NCBI RefSeq assembly: GCF_018613325.1
Contig: NZ_JAGGQJ010000035.1
Location: 1-64,000, forward strand
Origin: Bacillus sp. ISL-34
Lineage (GTDB): Bacteria; Bacillota; Bacilli; Bacillales; DSM-1321
Direction: 5' to 3'
Length of the DNA: 64,000 nt
The notes below the pieces were generated by a model. The model saw nothing but the letters and a program-made list of their open reading frames with translations. It made no database searches and was not told the origin of the DNA. Positions 1 through 9,719 of this stretch are shown here, piece by piece. The translations under genes and the position numbers were made by a program. Positions within the stretch are counted from its first letter, which is position 1; the number at the start of each line of letters is the position of its first letter.

Positions 1-213
1 CAAGATGTAAAACCTATATATACGAAACGTAGAGAAACGATTGAGCGTGTATTCGCAGATGCAAAAGAAAAGCATGGTATGCGTTGGACTACTTTAAGGG
101 GACTTAAAAAATTGTCGATGCAGGCGATGCTTACTTTCGCTGCCATTAATTTAAGAAGATGGCCAATTGGACATGGCAAGGTCCAAAAATGGCCTAACAT
201 AGAGGGCTCGTAG
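1..213 (+). CDS. IS1182-family transposase, C-terminal part (truncated by window edge)
   Basis: The frame is open from the first base and ends in TAG, giving 70 residues. It contains the stretch RRETIERVFADAKEKHGMRW, followed by TLRGLKKLSMQAMLTFAAIN. That is the conserved end of IS1182-type DDE transposases (the Y/R-x-E-x(2)-E region with the last catalytic Glu). The N-terminal part lies outside the window, so intactness cannot be judged. It points towards the 3' end of the pdh operon, where B. subtilis has other genes, so the element probably inserted there. Confidence 0.8.
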   Translation, partial: QDVKPIYTKRRETIERVFADAKEKHGMRWTTLRGLKKLSMQAMLTFAAINLRRWPIGHGKVQKWPNIEGS

Positions 214-257
214 AGCCCTAATCTCTCAACCTTGGGCCAAAATTCAAAGGAAATTTC

Positions 258-295
258 AAAAGGGGCTCGGAATTTTTTAATTCCGAACCCCTTTT
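258..295. terminator. long palindrome, bidirectional terminator
   Basis: AAAAGGGG...TCGGAATT pairs with AATTCCGA...CCCCTTTT around a T-rich loop. The arms are flanked by A- and T-runs, so it can stop the transposase message on the plus strand and pdh read-through on the minus strand. It may belong to the IS end. Confidence 0.6.
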
Positions 296-308
296 GTCTA
301 CAAACTGA

Positions 309-333
309 AGCGTACTGCATTATGCAGTACGCT
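309..333. terminator. hairpin downstream of lpdA
   Basis: AGCGTACTGCAT pairs with ATGCAGTACGCT almost without a loop (TTA loop if the last pair opens). TTTT follows on the plus strand. It lies directly behind the lpdA stop codon and is probably the operon-end structure together with the next hairpin. Confidence 0.5.
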
Positions 334-347
334 TTTATAAAACTCAA

Positions 348-1760
348 TTACTTAATGATGTGAATAGGAGTTCCAAGGGCAACTTCAGCAGCTTCCATTG
401 TGATTTCCCCTAAAGTTGGATGTGCATGGATTGTCATTGCAATATCTTCGGCAGTCATTCCTGCTTCGATAGCTAAACCAAGTTCTGCAATCATATCAGA
501 AGCGTTTGGTCCTGCAATTTGTGCTCCAATAACCAATCCGTCTTCTTTGCGAGTGATAAGCTTCACAAATCCGTCCGTATTATTTAAGGAAAGAGCACGT
601 CCATTTGCAGCGAATGGGAATTTAGAAGCAAGCGCTTCGATTCCAGCTTCCTTCGCTTCTTTTTCATTATAACCGACAGAAGCAAGTTCCGGTTCAGAGA
701 ATACAACAGCCGGAATGGCAAGATAGTCGATTTCAGATGAATGTCCTGCAATGGCTTCAGCTGCAATTTTACCTTCATAAGAAGCTTTATGAGCCAACTG
801 AGGTCCAGAAACGATATCACCGATTGCGTAAATGTTTTTCACGCTTGTACGGCATTGTTTATCCGTTTCGATCAAACCGCGGTCAGTCATTTTGATTCCG
901 ACTTGCTCCAAACCGATTTCTGCAGTATTTGGACGACGTCCAACTGTTACTAAAACGTAATCGGCTTCAACTTTTTTCTCTTCGCCTTTTACTTCATAAG
1001 TAACGGTTACACCTGTTTCAGTTTCTTCCACGCCTTTAGCATTTGCTTTAGTAACAATTTCGGCACCCTTGTTTTTAAGGTTACGCTTAACAAGTGCAGC
1101 CATTTGTTTTTCAAAGCCCGCTGAAAGAATTTCTTCCGTACCTTCAAGGATTGTCACTTTAGTGCCAAAGCTTGCGAATGCTCCGCCAAGCTCAGTTCCG
1201 ATGTAACCTCCGCCGATTACAACGATCGAACTTGGAACTTCTTCCAAAGCAAGAGCACCAGTGGAATTAAGTACACGTTTCGTATATTTAAATGACGGAA
1301 TCTCGATTGGCGATGAACCAGTGGCGATGATTGCGTTTTTAAATGTATATGTTTGGGCTGAGTCATCATTCATAACACGGATGCTGTTTTCATCAACGAA
1401 ATAAGCTTCGCCAGTTACAACATCAACATTATTACCTTTTAACAGGCTGCTTACACCGCCTGTTAATTTTTTTACAACAGAACCTTTCCAAGCTTGTACT
1501 TTAGAAAAATCAACAGTAACCTTTTCTGCAAAGATACCCATATCTTCTGAATGCTGAGCTTCATGGAAACGGTGTCCAGCCGAAATTAAAGCTTTCGATG
1601 GGATACAGCCTACATTTAAACAAACTCCGCCGATTGTTCCTTTTTCAACGACCGTTACTTTCTGTCCAAGCTGTGCTGCGCGAATTGCGGCAACATATCC
1701 CCCTGGGCCTGAACCGATTACTAAAGTATCTGTTTCGATTGGAAAATCTCCTACTACCAT
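348..1760 (-). CDS. pdhD: dihydrolipoyl dehydrogenase, E3 of pyruvate dehydrogenase
   Basis: This is the flavoprotein that reoxidises dihydrolipoyl groups of the E2 subunit with NAD+; it is cytosolic. Visible are the FAD-binding GSGPGG near residues 17-22, the redox pair C47/C52 in [13 protein letters not shown], a second dinucleotide motif VIGGGYIG around residue 180, and the C-terminal catalytic HPTLGE (H447, E452). The length of 470 is normal. It is the last gene of pdhABCD, three bases after pdhC. Its position next to pdhC and the sequence favour PdhD over other E3 paralogues. The adjacent IS separates it from whatever followed originally. Confidence 0.96.
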   Translation of the reverse strand: MVVGDFPIETDTLVIGSGPGGYVAAIRAAQLGQKVTVVEKGTIGGVCLNVGCIPSKALISAGHRFHEAQHSEDMGIFAEKVTVDFSKVQAWKGSVVKKLTGGVSSLLKGNNVDVVTGEAYFVDENSIRVMNDDSAQTYTFKNAIIATGSSPIEIPSFKYTKRVLNSTGALALEEVPSSIVVIGGGYIGTELGGAFASFGTKVTILEGTEEILSAGFEKQMAALVKRNLKNKGAEIVTKANAKGVEETETGVTVTYEVKGEEKKVEADYVLVTVGRRPNTAEIGLEQVGIKMTDRGLIETDKQCRTSVKNIYAIGDIVSGPQLAHKASYEGKIAAEAIAGHSSEIDYLAIPAVVFSEPELASVGYNEKEAKEAGIEALASKFPFAANGRALSLNNTDGFVKLITRKEDGLVIGAQIAGPNASDMIAELGLAIEAGMTAEDIAMTIHAHPTLGEITMEAAEVALGTPIHIIK

Positions 1761-1763
1761 TGT

Positions 1764-3122
1764 TTACGCCTCCATTAACAATAATTCTGGGTCGTTCAAT
1801 AACTTTTTGATATGATTCAATGCATGTTGAGCTGTTGCTCCATCAATCATGCGGTGATCAAAGCTCAGTGATAATGCCAGAACTGGAGCGGCGATAATTT
1901 CCCCGTCGCGTACAATTGCTTTTTCGGCAATGCGTCCAATCCCTAGAATGGCAACTTCTGGATGATTGATTACAGGTGTGAACCATTGACCGCCTGCGGA
2001 ACCGATATTCGTAATGGAGCAAGAAGCACCTTTCATTTCGTTAGGAGCCAATTTGCCGTCACGGGCTTTCGTCGCTAATTCGTTAATTTCTTGTGAAATA
2101 GCAAAAGTTGATTTACGATCTGCATCTTTTACAACTGGAACGAGCAGTCCTTTGTCTGTGTCTGCTGCAATTCCGATATTGTAATAGTGTTTATGGATAA
2201 TCTCACTAGCCTCATCATCAAATGATGTGTTAAGCATAGGGAATTCACGTAATGCACTTGTTAACGCTTTAACAACATAAGGTAGGAATGTAAGCTTGAT
2301 TCCTTTTTGTGCAGCAATTTCCTTGAATTTCTTACGATGAGCAACCAATAGCGTCACATCGACTTCATCCATTAATGTTACATGCGGAGCTGTCTGCTTG
2401 GATTTAACCATTGCTTTTGCGATCGCTTTTCTCATACCGCTCATTTTCTCGCGAGTTTCAGGATATTGCCCTTCCGGAATTGAAACTTTTTGTTTTTCGG
2501 TTGTTTCCGTATCATTTTGTTGTGAAGCTTCACTTTGAGCTGCTGGTTGCTGTGGAGCGGTTTTACCGTTTTTGAAAGCATCTATGTCTTCTTTCATGAT
2601 GCGGCCGTTATCCCCAGAACCAGAAATCTCACGAATATTTACCCCTTGTTCGCGTGCATATTTCCTGACAGAAGGCATGGCGATAATACGTCGTGAAGGA
2701 TCTGCCTCAACCTGTGGCTGTGCTCCCGCGCCCGTTACTCCGCTATTTTGTTGAACCGGAGCAGCCTCTTTCTTGACTTCCTGTCCAGCTTCGGCAGTTG
2801 CTTGAACCTGGGCCTCCGTATTCTTCTCACCTTCTGCCTTCGCTTCTTCTCCATGATCCCCTTTAAACTGAAGATTTTCATAACCTGGAGCATCGAATGT
2901 TACAAGCACATCGCCAACAACGGCAACCGTTCCTTCTTGAACAAGGATTTCTTCAACGGTACCTTCCACCGGTGATGGGATTTCAACAACGGCCTTATCG
3001 TTTTGTACCTCGCAAAGCACGTCATCTTCTTGAATCTTATCTCCTGGTTTTACAAACCATTTCACTATTTCACCTTCGTGTATACCTTCTCCGATATCAG
3101 GGAGTCTAAATTGGAATGCCAC
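1764..3122 (-). CDS. pdhC: dihydrolipoamide acetyltransferase, E2 of pyruvate dehydrogenase
   Basis: Core subunit of the complex; it transfers acetyl groups from E1 to CoA. An N-terminal lipoyl domain has the lipoylated Lys in [10 protein letters not shown] (K43). An Ala/Gln/Glu-rich linker follows, then a peripheral-subunit-binding domain (about 140-185, [12 protein letters not shown]) and the catalytic domain with DHRMIDGA near the C terminus. I choose the GTG start because AGGAGG lies nine bases upstream; the TTG nine bases further upstream abuts that Shine-Dalgarno. This gives 452 residues beginning [13 protein letters not shown], as in relatives. There is a 120-base gap to pdhB. Confidence 0.96.
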   Translation of the reverse strand: MAFQFRLPDIGEGIHEGEIVKWFVKPGDKIQEDDVLCEVQNDKAVVEIPSPVEGTVEEILVQEGTVAVVGDVLVTFDAPGYENLQFKGDHGEEAKAEGEKNTEAQVQATAEAGQEVKKEAAPVQQNSGVTGAGAQPQVEADPSRRIIAMPSVRKYAREQGVNIREISGSGDNGRIMKEDIDAFKNGKTAPQQPAAQSEASQQNDTETTEKQKVSIPEGQYPETREKMSGMRKAIAKAMVKSKQTAPHVTLMDEVDVTLLVAHRKKFKEIAAQKGIKLTFLPYVVKALTSALREFPMLNTSFDDEASEIIHKHYYNIGIAADTDKGLLVPVVKDADRKSTFAISQEINELATKARDGKLAPNEMKGASCSITNIGSAGGQWFTPVINHPEVAILGIGRIAEKAIVRDGEIIAAPVLALSLSFDHRMIDGATAQHALNHIKKLLNDPELLLMEA

Positions 3123-3178
3123 TGAGTTCAACCTCCTATATTAAATCATACTTAGTGCTTTGAATAAAGTCCTTTATC

Positions 3179-3198
3179 TTGCATTACCGTTAATGCAA
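3179..3198. other. hairpin in the pdhB-pdhC gap
   Basis: TTGCATTA-CCGT-TAATGCAA is a perfect 8-bp stem with a tetraloop and no T-tract. It sits in the only long intercistronic space of the operon. It could set differential mRNA stability between pdhAB and pdhCD, or surround an internal promoter. This role is inferred. Confidence 0.45.
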
Positions 3199-3242
3199 AA
3201 TTACTTTCCCAAGCAGGACATTCATTCCATTACTTAAGATTG

Positions 3243-4220
3243 TTAAAACTTCAAGACTTTAGTCGCCGTTTCAATAATGTCTTTATAATTAGGGAGCCAT
3301 ACTGTTTCAGCTTGTGAAAACGGGAATACCGTATCTGCAGCCGCCACTCGCAGTACTGGAGCATCCAAGCTCAAAATGGCACGTTCGTTAATTTCCGCTA
3401 CAACATTCGCTGCTATACCAGCTTGCTTTTGTGCTTCTTGAACAACGATAGCGCGTCCTGTTTTTTCTACAGAAGCAATGATTGTATCGATATCCAATGG
3501 AGAAACAGTACGTAAATCGACTACTTCGACGGAATGACCATCCTTAGCCAATTCCTCAGCTGCCTTAATGGATTCCTGTACCATCGCACCATAAGTAATA
3601 ATGGATAAATCTGTTCCTTCTCTTTTCACATCCGCTTTTCCTAATGGAATTGTATATTCTTCTTCAGGAACTTCCTGACGGAAAGAGCGGTACAATTTCA
3701 TGTGCTCAAGGAAAATGACAGGGTCATTATCACGAATAGCTGAAATCAATAAGCCTTTTGCATCGTAAGGAGTGGAAGGGATAACTACCTTTAATCCTGG
3801 TTGCTGAGCCATTAAACCTTCTAAGCTATCAGCATGCATTTCCGGAGTATGCACTCCGCCCCCAAAAGGTGAGCGAATTGTAACCGGTGCAGAGTAACGT
3901 CCGCCTGAACGGTAGCGCATACGAGCAAGCTGACCGCTTACGGAATCCATTACTTCATATACAAACCCAAAGAATTGAATTTCAGGAACAGGACGGAAAC
4001 CTTGTAAAGAAAGACCGACCGCTAATCCACCGATTCCAGATTCAGCAAGAGGTGTATCGAATACACGATCTTCACCGAATTCTTTTTGAAGATTTTCCGT
4101 TGCACGGAAAACTCCTCCATTAAGACCTACATCTTCCCCAAAAACGAGTACATTCTCGTCATTTTTAAGTTCTGTACGTAATGCTTCTGTAATTGCTTGA
4201 ATCATCGTCAATTGAGCCAT
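3243..4220 (-). CDS. pdhB: pyruvate dehydrogenase E1 component, beta subunit
   Basis: Forms the alpha2beta2 thiamine-diphosphate-dependent E1 that decarboxylates pyruvate and acetylates the E2 lipoyl group. It shows the transketolase pyrimidine-domain features [30 protein letters not shown] and [20 protein letters not shown], then the C-terminal transketolase domain. The 325 residues match the family. The start ATG lies three bases after pdhA ends, so the two subunits are translationally linked. Confidence 0.96.
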   Translation of the reverse strand: MAQLTMIQAITEALRTELKNDENVLVFGEDVGLNGGVFRATENLQKEFGEDRVFDTPLAESGIGGLAVGLSLQGFRPVPEIQFFGFVYEVMDSVSGQLARMRYRSGGRYSAPVTIRSPFGGGVHTPEMHADSLEGLMAQQPGLKVVIPSTPYDAKGLLISAIRDNDPVIFLEHMKLYRSFRQEVPEEEYTIPLGKADVKREGTDLSIITYGAMVQESIKAAEELAKDGHSVEVVDLRTVSPLDIDTIIASVEKTGRAIVVQEAQKQAGIAANVVAEINERAILSLDAPVLRVAAADTVFPFSQAETVWLPNYKDIIETATKVLKF

Positions 4221-4223
4221 GGC

Positions 4224-5432
<1,209 letters not shown>

Positions 5433-5486
5433 TTATTTTTCCCTTAAGACCAATCCCTCAAACGTGGATATGCTTAATATGACTCA

Positions 5487-5515
5487 ATCTTATTCTGTAC
5501 CATAAAAAAAATCAA
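5487..5515 (-). promoter_or_regulatory. candidate sigma-A promoter of pdhABCD
   Basis: Read on the minus strand, TTGATT is followed after 17 bases by TAAGAT, giving a leader of about 140 bases before the pdhA start. It is the best -35/-10 pair in the upstream region. Assignment by eye only. Confidence 0.45.
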
Positions 5516-5947
5516 GGAAAATGATACAAGAATTTTTATAGATTAAGTTTACAAGATGAATTAACATCAAGTCAATCACTTGGAGTTCCTTATAATTTTG
5601 ATTTAATAGAATTTCCAGCACTCATACTTCTCCACTGTATTAGTTTCCACTTTACAACTGTACTATTAAAATTCACGTCTTTATCGATTTAAGGATGGCG
5701 AAGGATAACATTTCAATTCCCCCGCATATCCCATCGATTCCAAAACTGCTTTAACTAAAGGCATTTGAGCCTTCGGAATAATATTCCAGGAAAATATTCA
5801 AACGCTTTCAATTATCGCTGCTGTTAGATTTTTAATTATCGATTTTTTTTAGTACAGGTATGAAAATTTCACATCAAGCTGGTTACACAAAAAAAGGATC
5901 ATTCTAGAAATTTTCAGTCCATAAACGGACTGGATGGAATAAAATAT

Positions 5948-5972
5948 GGGCTGTGAGTGAGGATCACAGCCC
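5948..5972 (-). terminator. ykyA terminator
   Basis: GGGCTGTGA pairs with TCACAGCCC around a seven-base loop. On the minus strand it is followed by a T-rich tract (ATATTTTATT). It lies just after the ykyA stop. Confidence 0.65.
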
Positions 5973-5985
5973 ATCATTATTTATA

Positions 5986-6645
5986 TTATTTTGTTGAATC
6001 AGCCATTTCTATGCCGGAACTATCATAAAAACTTTCTTTTTTTTGATTTGATTTTTCCGTTAATGCATTAAATTCCTCATTCGCTTTCAAAACTTTTGTA
6101 TAAGAAGTATTGATTTTCTCGATTTGTCCTTGTAATTCATCCATTTTCAAATCCTCTTTTTTAAACAGTTCATATAATTCACGATCATAAGCCAGACTTT
6201 GTTGATAGGCATCATATAAATTATCGTAGGTGCTATAGCGCTCACTCATCACCTTTTTCAATTCAGTAGCTTCTTTTTTTATCTTTTCATCCTCTATTTT
6301 CCCGATTTGTTCGTCAATCTGATTGAATTGTTCTTTTGAGGATTGCATACTGCTTTGTTCCTTTTCAATTATTTCTTCCCTTTGGTCGATATTCTTAGTT
6401 GCTTCACCTGAAAGCTCGACGATCTGTTCATAATCATCCAATCCAAGTTTAATGATTTTCTCATATTTTTCTTTTTCTTTTTTCTCCAAATCATTAAGAG
6501 GCACTTGATTCTCGGTGAAATCACTTTCCTTTTCTGCAGTTTTCTCTAGGATTTTGTGGATTCTTTCTTCCGGTGAACCATTGAAACAACCAGTCAAGAT
6601 CACTAGAGAAAGAAGTAAAATAAAATATGGGCCAATACGATTCAA
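5986..6645 (-). CDS. ykyA: YkyA-family putative cell-wall-binding lipoprotein
   Basis: The N terminus is a lipoprotein signal peptide ending in LTGC (C20 lipidated), so the protein is expected on the outer face of the membrane. The remaining 200 residues are almost all charged and helical, a long Lys/Glu coiled coil (KLGLDDYEQIVELS, EQIGKIEDEKIKKEA, QIEKINTSYTKVLKANEEF). This matches YkyA, which sits beside pdhA in B. subtilis in the same order. Its function is not established; a role at the cell wall is a family-level guess. Confidence 0.85.
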   Translation of the reverse strand: MNRIGPYFILLLSLVILTGCFNGSPEERIHKILEKTAEKESDFTENQVPLNDLEKKEKEKYEKIIKLGLDDYEQIVELSGEATKNIDQREEIIEKEQSSMQSSKEQFNQIDEQIGKIEDEKIKKEATELKKVMSERYSTYDNLYDAYQQSLAYDRELYELFKKEDLKMDELQGQIEKINTSYTKVLKANEEFNALTEKSNQKKESFYDSSGIEMADSTK

Positions 6646-6855
6646 AATAGACAGCTCCTTCTGATAATTCTTCGAAGATTCATATTCTAAATTCCCCTAT
6701 AAGCCGCAGACACTTGTTAAAGCATATTCCGAACAGGTTTTTTTCATTAATGGGCGCTAGCCTACACCCTTTAAACCATACTGCATAGGCTGTAGGGACC
6801 GTTTCAAATCAGAGTGGTCAGCATTTTAATAATACAAAAACGGAGGTATGAAATT

Positions 6856-7011
6856 ATGTATGGAGGTTACAACCAGGATTGTTGTTATCCGGTTTCCGTT
6901 TCACCCAGCTATGGTTATGGTGATGGTGGAGGCTGCGGCTTTGGAAGCGGCTTCGCCCTGATCATCGTCCTGTTCATTCTGCTAATCATTGTCGGCGCGT
7001 GCTTTTGCTAA
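6856..7011 (+). CDS. YjcZ-family sporulation-type small membrane protein
   Basis: A 51-residue protein starting [12 protein letters not shown]. It has a Gly/Tyr/Cys-rich N-terminal half ([17 protein letters not shown]) and a single C-terminal membrane helix ([17 protein letters not shown]). This is the architecture of the YjcZ family, which is common in spore formers. The ATG at this position has GGAGG nine bases upstream; the longer reading frame from 6814 lacks a ribosome site. Expression during sporulation is inferred from the family. Confidence 0.85.
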   Translation: MYGGYNQDCCYPVSVSPSYGYGDGGGCGFGSGFALIIVLFILLIIVGACFC

Positions 7012-7120
7012 GCAGATAATTACTATTACCTTTACCCGAAAATGTTAACTATTTACCCTGATTCACAAAAAATGATTTATTTTTTTAAATAGACCTCAAC
7101 AGGCAAATAAAATAATGGTT

Positions 7121-7152
7121 GGGATAGGAATTTATCGACTGGATTCCATCCC
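7121..7152 (+). terminator. terminator after the YjcZ-like gene
   Basis: GGGAT-a-GGAAT pairs with ATTCC-ATCCC (one bulged A), followed by TTCATTTTTC on the plus strand. Confidence 0.55.
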
Positions 7153-7250
7153 TTCATTTTTCTTTCATTATACCATCCATTAACTTTCAGTATTTTTTTT
7201 GTTAAAATAACCCTATACATATTATTAGAATTTTTATGGGGTGAAAGATT

Positions 7251-7802
7251 ATGCTTACCATGGATGATTTTGTTAATGAAGACGATCCAATCTTAAGGCA
7301 AGTCGCGGTAGAGGTTCCGCTTCCGGCATCATATGAAGATAAACAACTTTTAGCCAGCCTGATGGAATATGTCCAAAACAGCCAGAAGCCCGATATTGCT
7401 GCTCTATACGGGTTAAGGGCAGGAATTGGCTTGGCTGCACCGCAAGTGAATGTTTCAAAAAGGATGATTGCGGTTCATTTGAAAGAAGATGATCAACTAT
7501 ATAGCTATGCACTTTTCAACCCTAAACTCATTAGCCATTCAGTGGAAAAAGCATACTTGACATCCGGAGAAGGCTGCCTTTCCGTAAATCGTCCCGTTTC
7601 CGGCTATGTGCCCCGTTATGCTCGAATAACGGTTGTGGGTACGGACCTGGAAGGAAACTCGGTTCAACTCCGCCTGAAAGGCATCGCAGCCATTTGCTTT
7701 CAACATGAAATCGACCACCTTAATGGAATCATGTTCTATGATCATATCAACCCGGAAGACCCTTATGCCATTCCGGAAAATTCCATTGCCGTGGAAAGGT
7801 GA
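7251..7802 (+). CDS. def: peptide deformylase
   Basis: Removes the formyl group from the initiator Met of nascent proteins; metal-dependent and cytosolic. All three signature motifs are intact: GIGLAAPQ (58-65), EGCLS with the metal ligand C109, and HEIDH with H152, E153 and H156. The 183 residues and the insertion before motif 1 fit the Gram-positive type 2 enzyme, the DefB/YkrB form that lies beside ykyA in B. subtilis. GGGGTGAAAG precedes the ATG. Confidence 0.95.
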   Translation: MLTMDDFVNEDDPILRQVAVEVPLPASYEDKQLLASLMEYVQNSQKPDIAALYGLRAGIGLAAPQVNVSKRMIAVHLKEDDQLYSYALFNPKLISHSVEKAYLTSGEGCLSVNRPVSGYVPRYARITVVGTDLEGNSVQLRLKGIAAICFQHEIDHLNGIMFYDHINPEDPYAIPENSIAVER

Positions 7803-7812
7803 CGTAATAAGC

Positions 7813-7844
7813 AAAACCCCCGCCTGTTGGTTGACGGGGGTTTT
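7813..7844. terminator. bidirectional terminator between def and ykrA
   Basis: AAAACCCCCG pairs with CGGGGGTTTT and is flanked by GTTTTT. It serves the converging def and ykrA genes. Confidence 0.8.
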
Positions 7845-7849
7845 GTTTT

Positions 7850-8617
7850 TTATATCAGTTCAAGTTCCTTCAAACCAAAAAGTATGCCGTCATCATCGAC
7901 ATCCTTCGTTACAAAGTCGGCCTCTTGCTTCACCAGTTGACCGGCATTCCCCATTGCCACGCCATATCCCGCTACTTTTAACATCTCTATATCATTTAAG
8001 CCATCTCCAAAGGCGTAAACATCCTCCAGAGCAAACCCGACTTTTTCCATTAATATTTTTATGCCTTCAGCTTTTGAACCCCCGAATGGAAGTACATCCG
8101 TCGAATACTCATGCCATCTAATGAAGTGAAAGTCATCATATTTCCCAACAAAGTTCCCTTCTTCATCTTCCGAGCAGAATAACAAGGCTTGGTATATATC
8201 ATGATCCTCATAAAAATCTGCCACATGTTCAGGGTGGGGAAACTTCAGGCTGCTTAATGCCTCTTCAATTCGGCTATGATGTGGCACACTCGATTTCATT
8301 GTCTCCTCATTCATGAAAACGATCGGTATTTCATTATTTTCAGCATGTTCGTGGAGCCGTTTTATCTCAGGTATGCTCAAAGGGTTTTTATAAACGACTT
8401 TCCCTTCAAAAACAACGTATTGTCCATTGAAACTTACGAATGTATCGATGCCAAGCTCTTCCCTTAAAGACTCGAACATGAACGGAGCCCTCCCTGTGGC
8501 TATCGCTACAAAAACCCCGCTATCCTGCAGTTGTTTAATGGCTTTTTTTGTTGAAGCAGGTAACTTTTTTTCATGATCAAGCAATGTTCCGTCAATATCA
8601 AAGAATACGATTTTCAC
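7850..8617 (-). CDS. ykrA: Cof-type HAD phosphatase, YkrA-like
   Basis: Haloacid-dehalogenase superfamily phosphatase, probably acting on phosphorylated metabolites; the substrate is unknown. Motif I is FFDIDGTLLDHEKK (nucleophile D7), motif II lies in VAIATGRAP, and the late motifs are GGSKAEGIKILM and FGDGLNDIEML. The C2-type cap lies between. The 255 residues are normal for Cof. GTG start with GGAAGTGA upstream. The B. subtilis ykrA neighbourhood (def, rpoY-rnjA) is kept. Confidence 0.88.
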   Translation of the reverse strand: MKIVFFDIDGTLLDHEKKLPASTKKAIKQLQDSGVFVAIATGRAPFMFESLREELGIDTFVSFNGQYVVFEGKVVYKNPLSIPEIKRLHEHAENNEIPIVFMNEETMKSSVPHHSRIEEALSSLKFPHPEHVADFYEDHDIYQALLFCSEDEEGNFVGKYDDFHFIRWHEYSTDVLPFGGSKAEGIKILMEKVGFALEDVYAFGDGLNDIEMLKVAGYGVAMGNAGQLVKQEADFVTKDVDDDGILFGLKELELI

Positions 8618-8935
8618 TAACGATTCACTTCCAATTCATTCATTTTTTCCTTTTTTAATATGTACCCATTTAATAATTGTCATCAAGATAAGTCAAGTAA
8701 CTCTACCGGATCCAATTCAAAGTTACGTTTTTTATTCAGGAATGGGCATATACTATTCTTAATAGAAACCAACTTAGGCTTTCCAGATTACACTTCTCCC
8801 ATCCTTCTTGCCTCTAAAATCCCAGTTGCTTGTTTGAATGAGCCTTTTTTTTCAAAAATGGGCCAAGTACCTGTAAAGACGTATTTACATTATTGAATAA
8901 TCCTATACAATAATAACTAAGGGAGCGTGATCGCC
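8618..8935. other. ykrA upstream intergenic region
   Basis: No supported gene. On the minus strand a 33-codon open stretch near 8775-8880 reads KYVFTGTWPIFEKKGSFKQA, then TGILEARRMGEV and a stop. It is coding-like in composition but has no start codon or ribosome site, and may be a remnant or part of a dispersed repeat. Close to its right end an AT-rich TATACAAT-like -10 (about 8902) may serve the mini-ORF that follows. Confidence 0.3.
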
Positions 8936-9007
8936 ATGTTAAAAAAGCTTCGTAAAAAGCTTGCTAAACAGTGGAATGATCTTTTAAGAAAAAAATCTAT
9001 CGCATGA
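8936..9007 (+). CDS. cationic amphipathic mini-protein (23 residues), hypothetical
   Basis: ATG preceded at good distance by GGGAG, then 23 codons: MLKKLRKKLAKQWNDLL, then RKKSIA and TGA. Leu/Trp residues at positions 2, 5, 9, 13, 16 and 17 fall on one helix face. About nine Lys/Arg fill the rest. Such a helix could bind membrane or RNA. A TATACAAT-like -10 lies about 35 bases upstream. I do not recognise a named family, and chance occurrence is possible at this size. Confidence 0.45.
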   Translation: MLKKLRKKLAKQWNDLLRKKSIA

Positions 9008-9384
9008 TTTGCCACTCAGTCCTGCCTTGGCCGTCATCCATATGCGAATTTTTTTCGGACAGCCCTTCAAAAACTTGCGGAGGGCTTCTTCCTTGTTGTA
9101 AAGTTCTTGTTAAGCATTCTTTCTATCTTGGCTATTATATGGTCAGGTGAATACATATTTCAATCAAAATATGAGTCGTTGTCTTTTCATGAAACGCTGT
9201 ACACAGTGATACTATATTAATTTAGATAGAAATCGTTTACGAAAAAAAAAGATCCCATGATTTAAGTTTTACACATGGCAAAAACGGATAGGATATAAGA
9301 TAGAGGAAGCTACAATCGGGTTGATACCAGAATCTGCTATCTATTTTTTTATATACTTTTAGACATTGGTATATTTAATTCATC

Positions 9385-9418
9385 AAACCCCTTCCGTTTT
9401 TATGGCGGAGCTGGGTTT
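9385..9418 (+). terminator. possible terminator or attenuator ahead of rpoY
   Basis: AAACCC pairs with GGGTTT, and inside it TCCG pairs with CGGA, with ATTTTT downstream. It either ends a short transcript from the mini-ORF region or acts as a leader attenuator. Confidence 0.4.
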
Positions 9419-9441
9419 ATTTTTACATGATGTTGAAAAAC

Positions 9442-9470
9442 ATGAAAAAATTGTTGTTTTTATATATAAT
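9442..9470 (+). promoter_or_regulatory. candidate sigma-A promoter of rpoY-rnjA
   Basis: A perfect -10 TATAAT preceded by TATA, with ATGAAA (4 of 6 matches to the -35 consensus) 17 bases before it. The gap to the rpoY start is 36 bases, so transcription starting here would skip the upstream hairpin. Confidence 0.5.
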
Positions 9471-9506
9471 GAAAAAAGCAATGCAAACAAGTGAGGAGAG
9501 ATTAAA

Positions 9507-9716
9507 ATGGTTTTTAAGGTATACTATCAAGCAACCATATCAGAGGTTCCCATCAGGGAGAATACTAAAACAATGTTTATCGAAGGTGAATCCGTTCGTG
9601 ACGTCCGTTTAAAATTAAAAAAAGAACCTTATAACGTAGAAATCGTACTACCCGTAACCGGAGCATATTTAGAATATGAAAAACAAAATGAAGATTACAA
9701 AGTATTGGAGCTATAA
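9507..9716 (+). CDS. rpoY: RNA polymerase epsilon subunit
   Basis: Small auxiliary RNA polymerase subunit of Firmicutes (formerly YkzG). The 69 residues start MVFKVYYQATISEVPIREN and end with EKQNEDYKVLEL, matching the family in length and pattern. GAGGAGAG lies upstream of the ATG. It is followed after three bases by rnjA, the conserved rpoY-rnjA pair. Confidence 0.92.
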   Translation: MVFKVYYQATISEVPIRENTKTMFIEGESVRDVRLKLKKEPYNVEIVLPVTGAYLEYEKQNEDYKVLEL

Positions 9717-9719
9717 TTT

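Larger units (their letters stand above)
1..305 (+). mobile_element. right end of an IS1182-family insertion sequence
   Basis: The transposase 3' end is followed by about 90 non-coding bases that finish in a long GC-rich inverted repeat and the sequence TTTGTCTACAAACTGA. I infer that the element ends near 300-310, just before the pdhD terminator hairpin. The other end and any target duplication are outside the window, so the exact border is not fixed. Confidence 0.5.
9008..9506. other. non-coding region upstream of rpoY-rnjA
   Basis: About 500 bases without a supported gene. It contains a weak hairpin near 9061-9087 (AGCCCT...AGGGCT), a second hairpin at 9385-9418 followed by ATTTTTAC, and the candidate rpoY promoter. 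No tRNA-like or known riboswitch pattern was seen. Confidence 0.4.

Noticed and set aside
8660-8896. Plus-strand 78-codon open frame
   Set aside because: No ribosome site, composition unlike protein, and the opposite strand of the same bases looks more coding-like.
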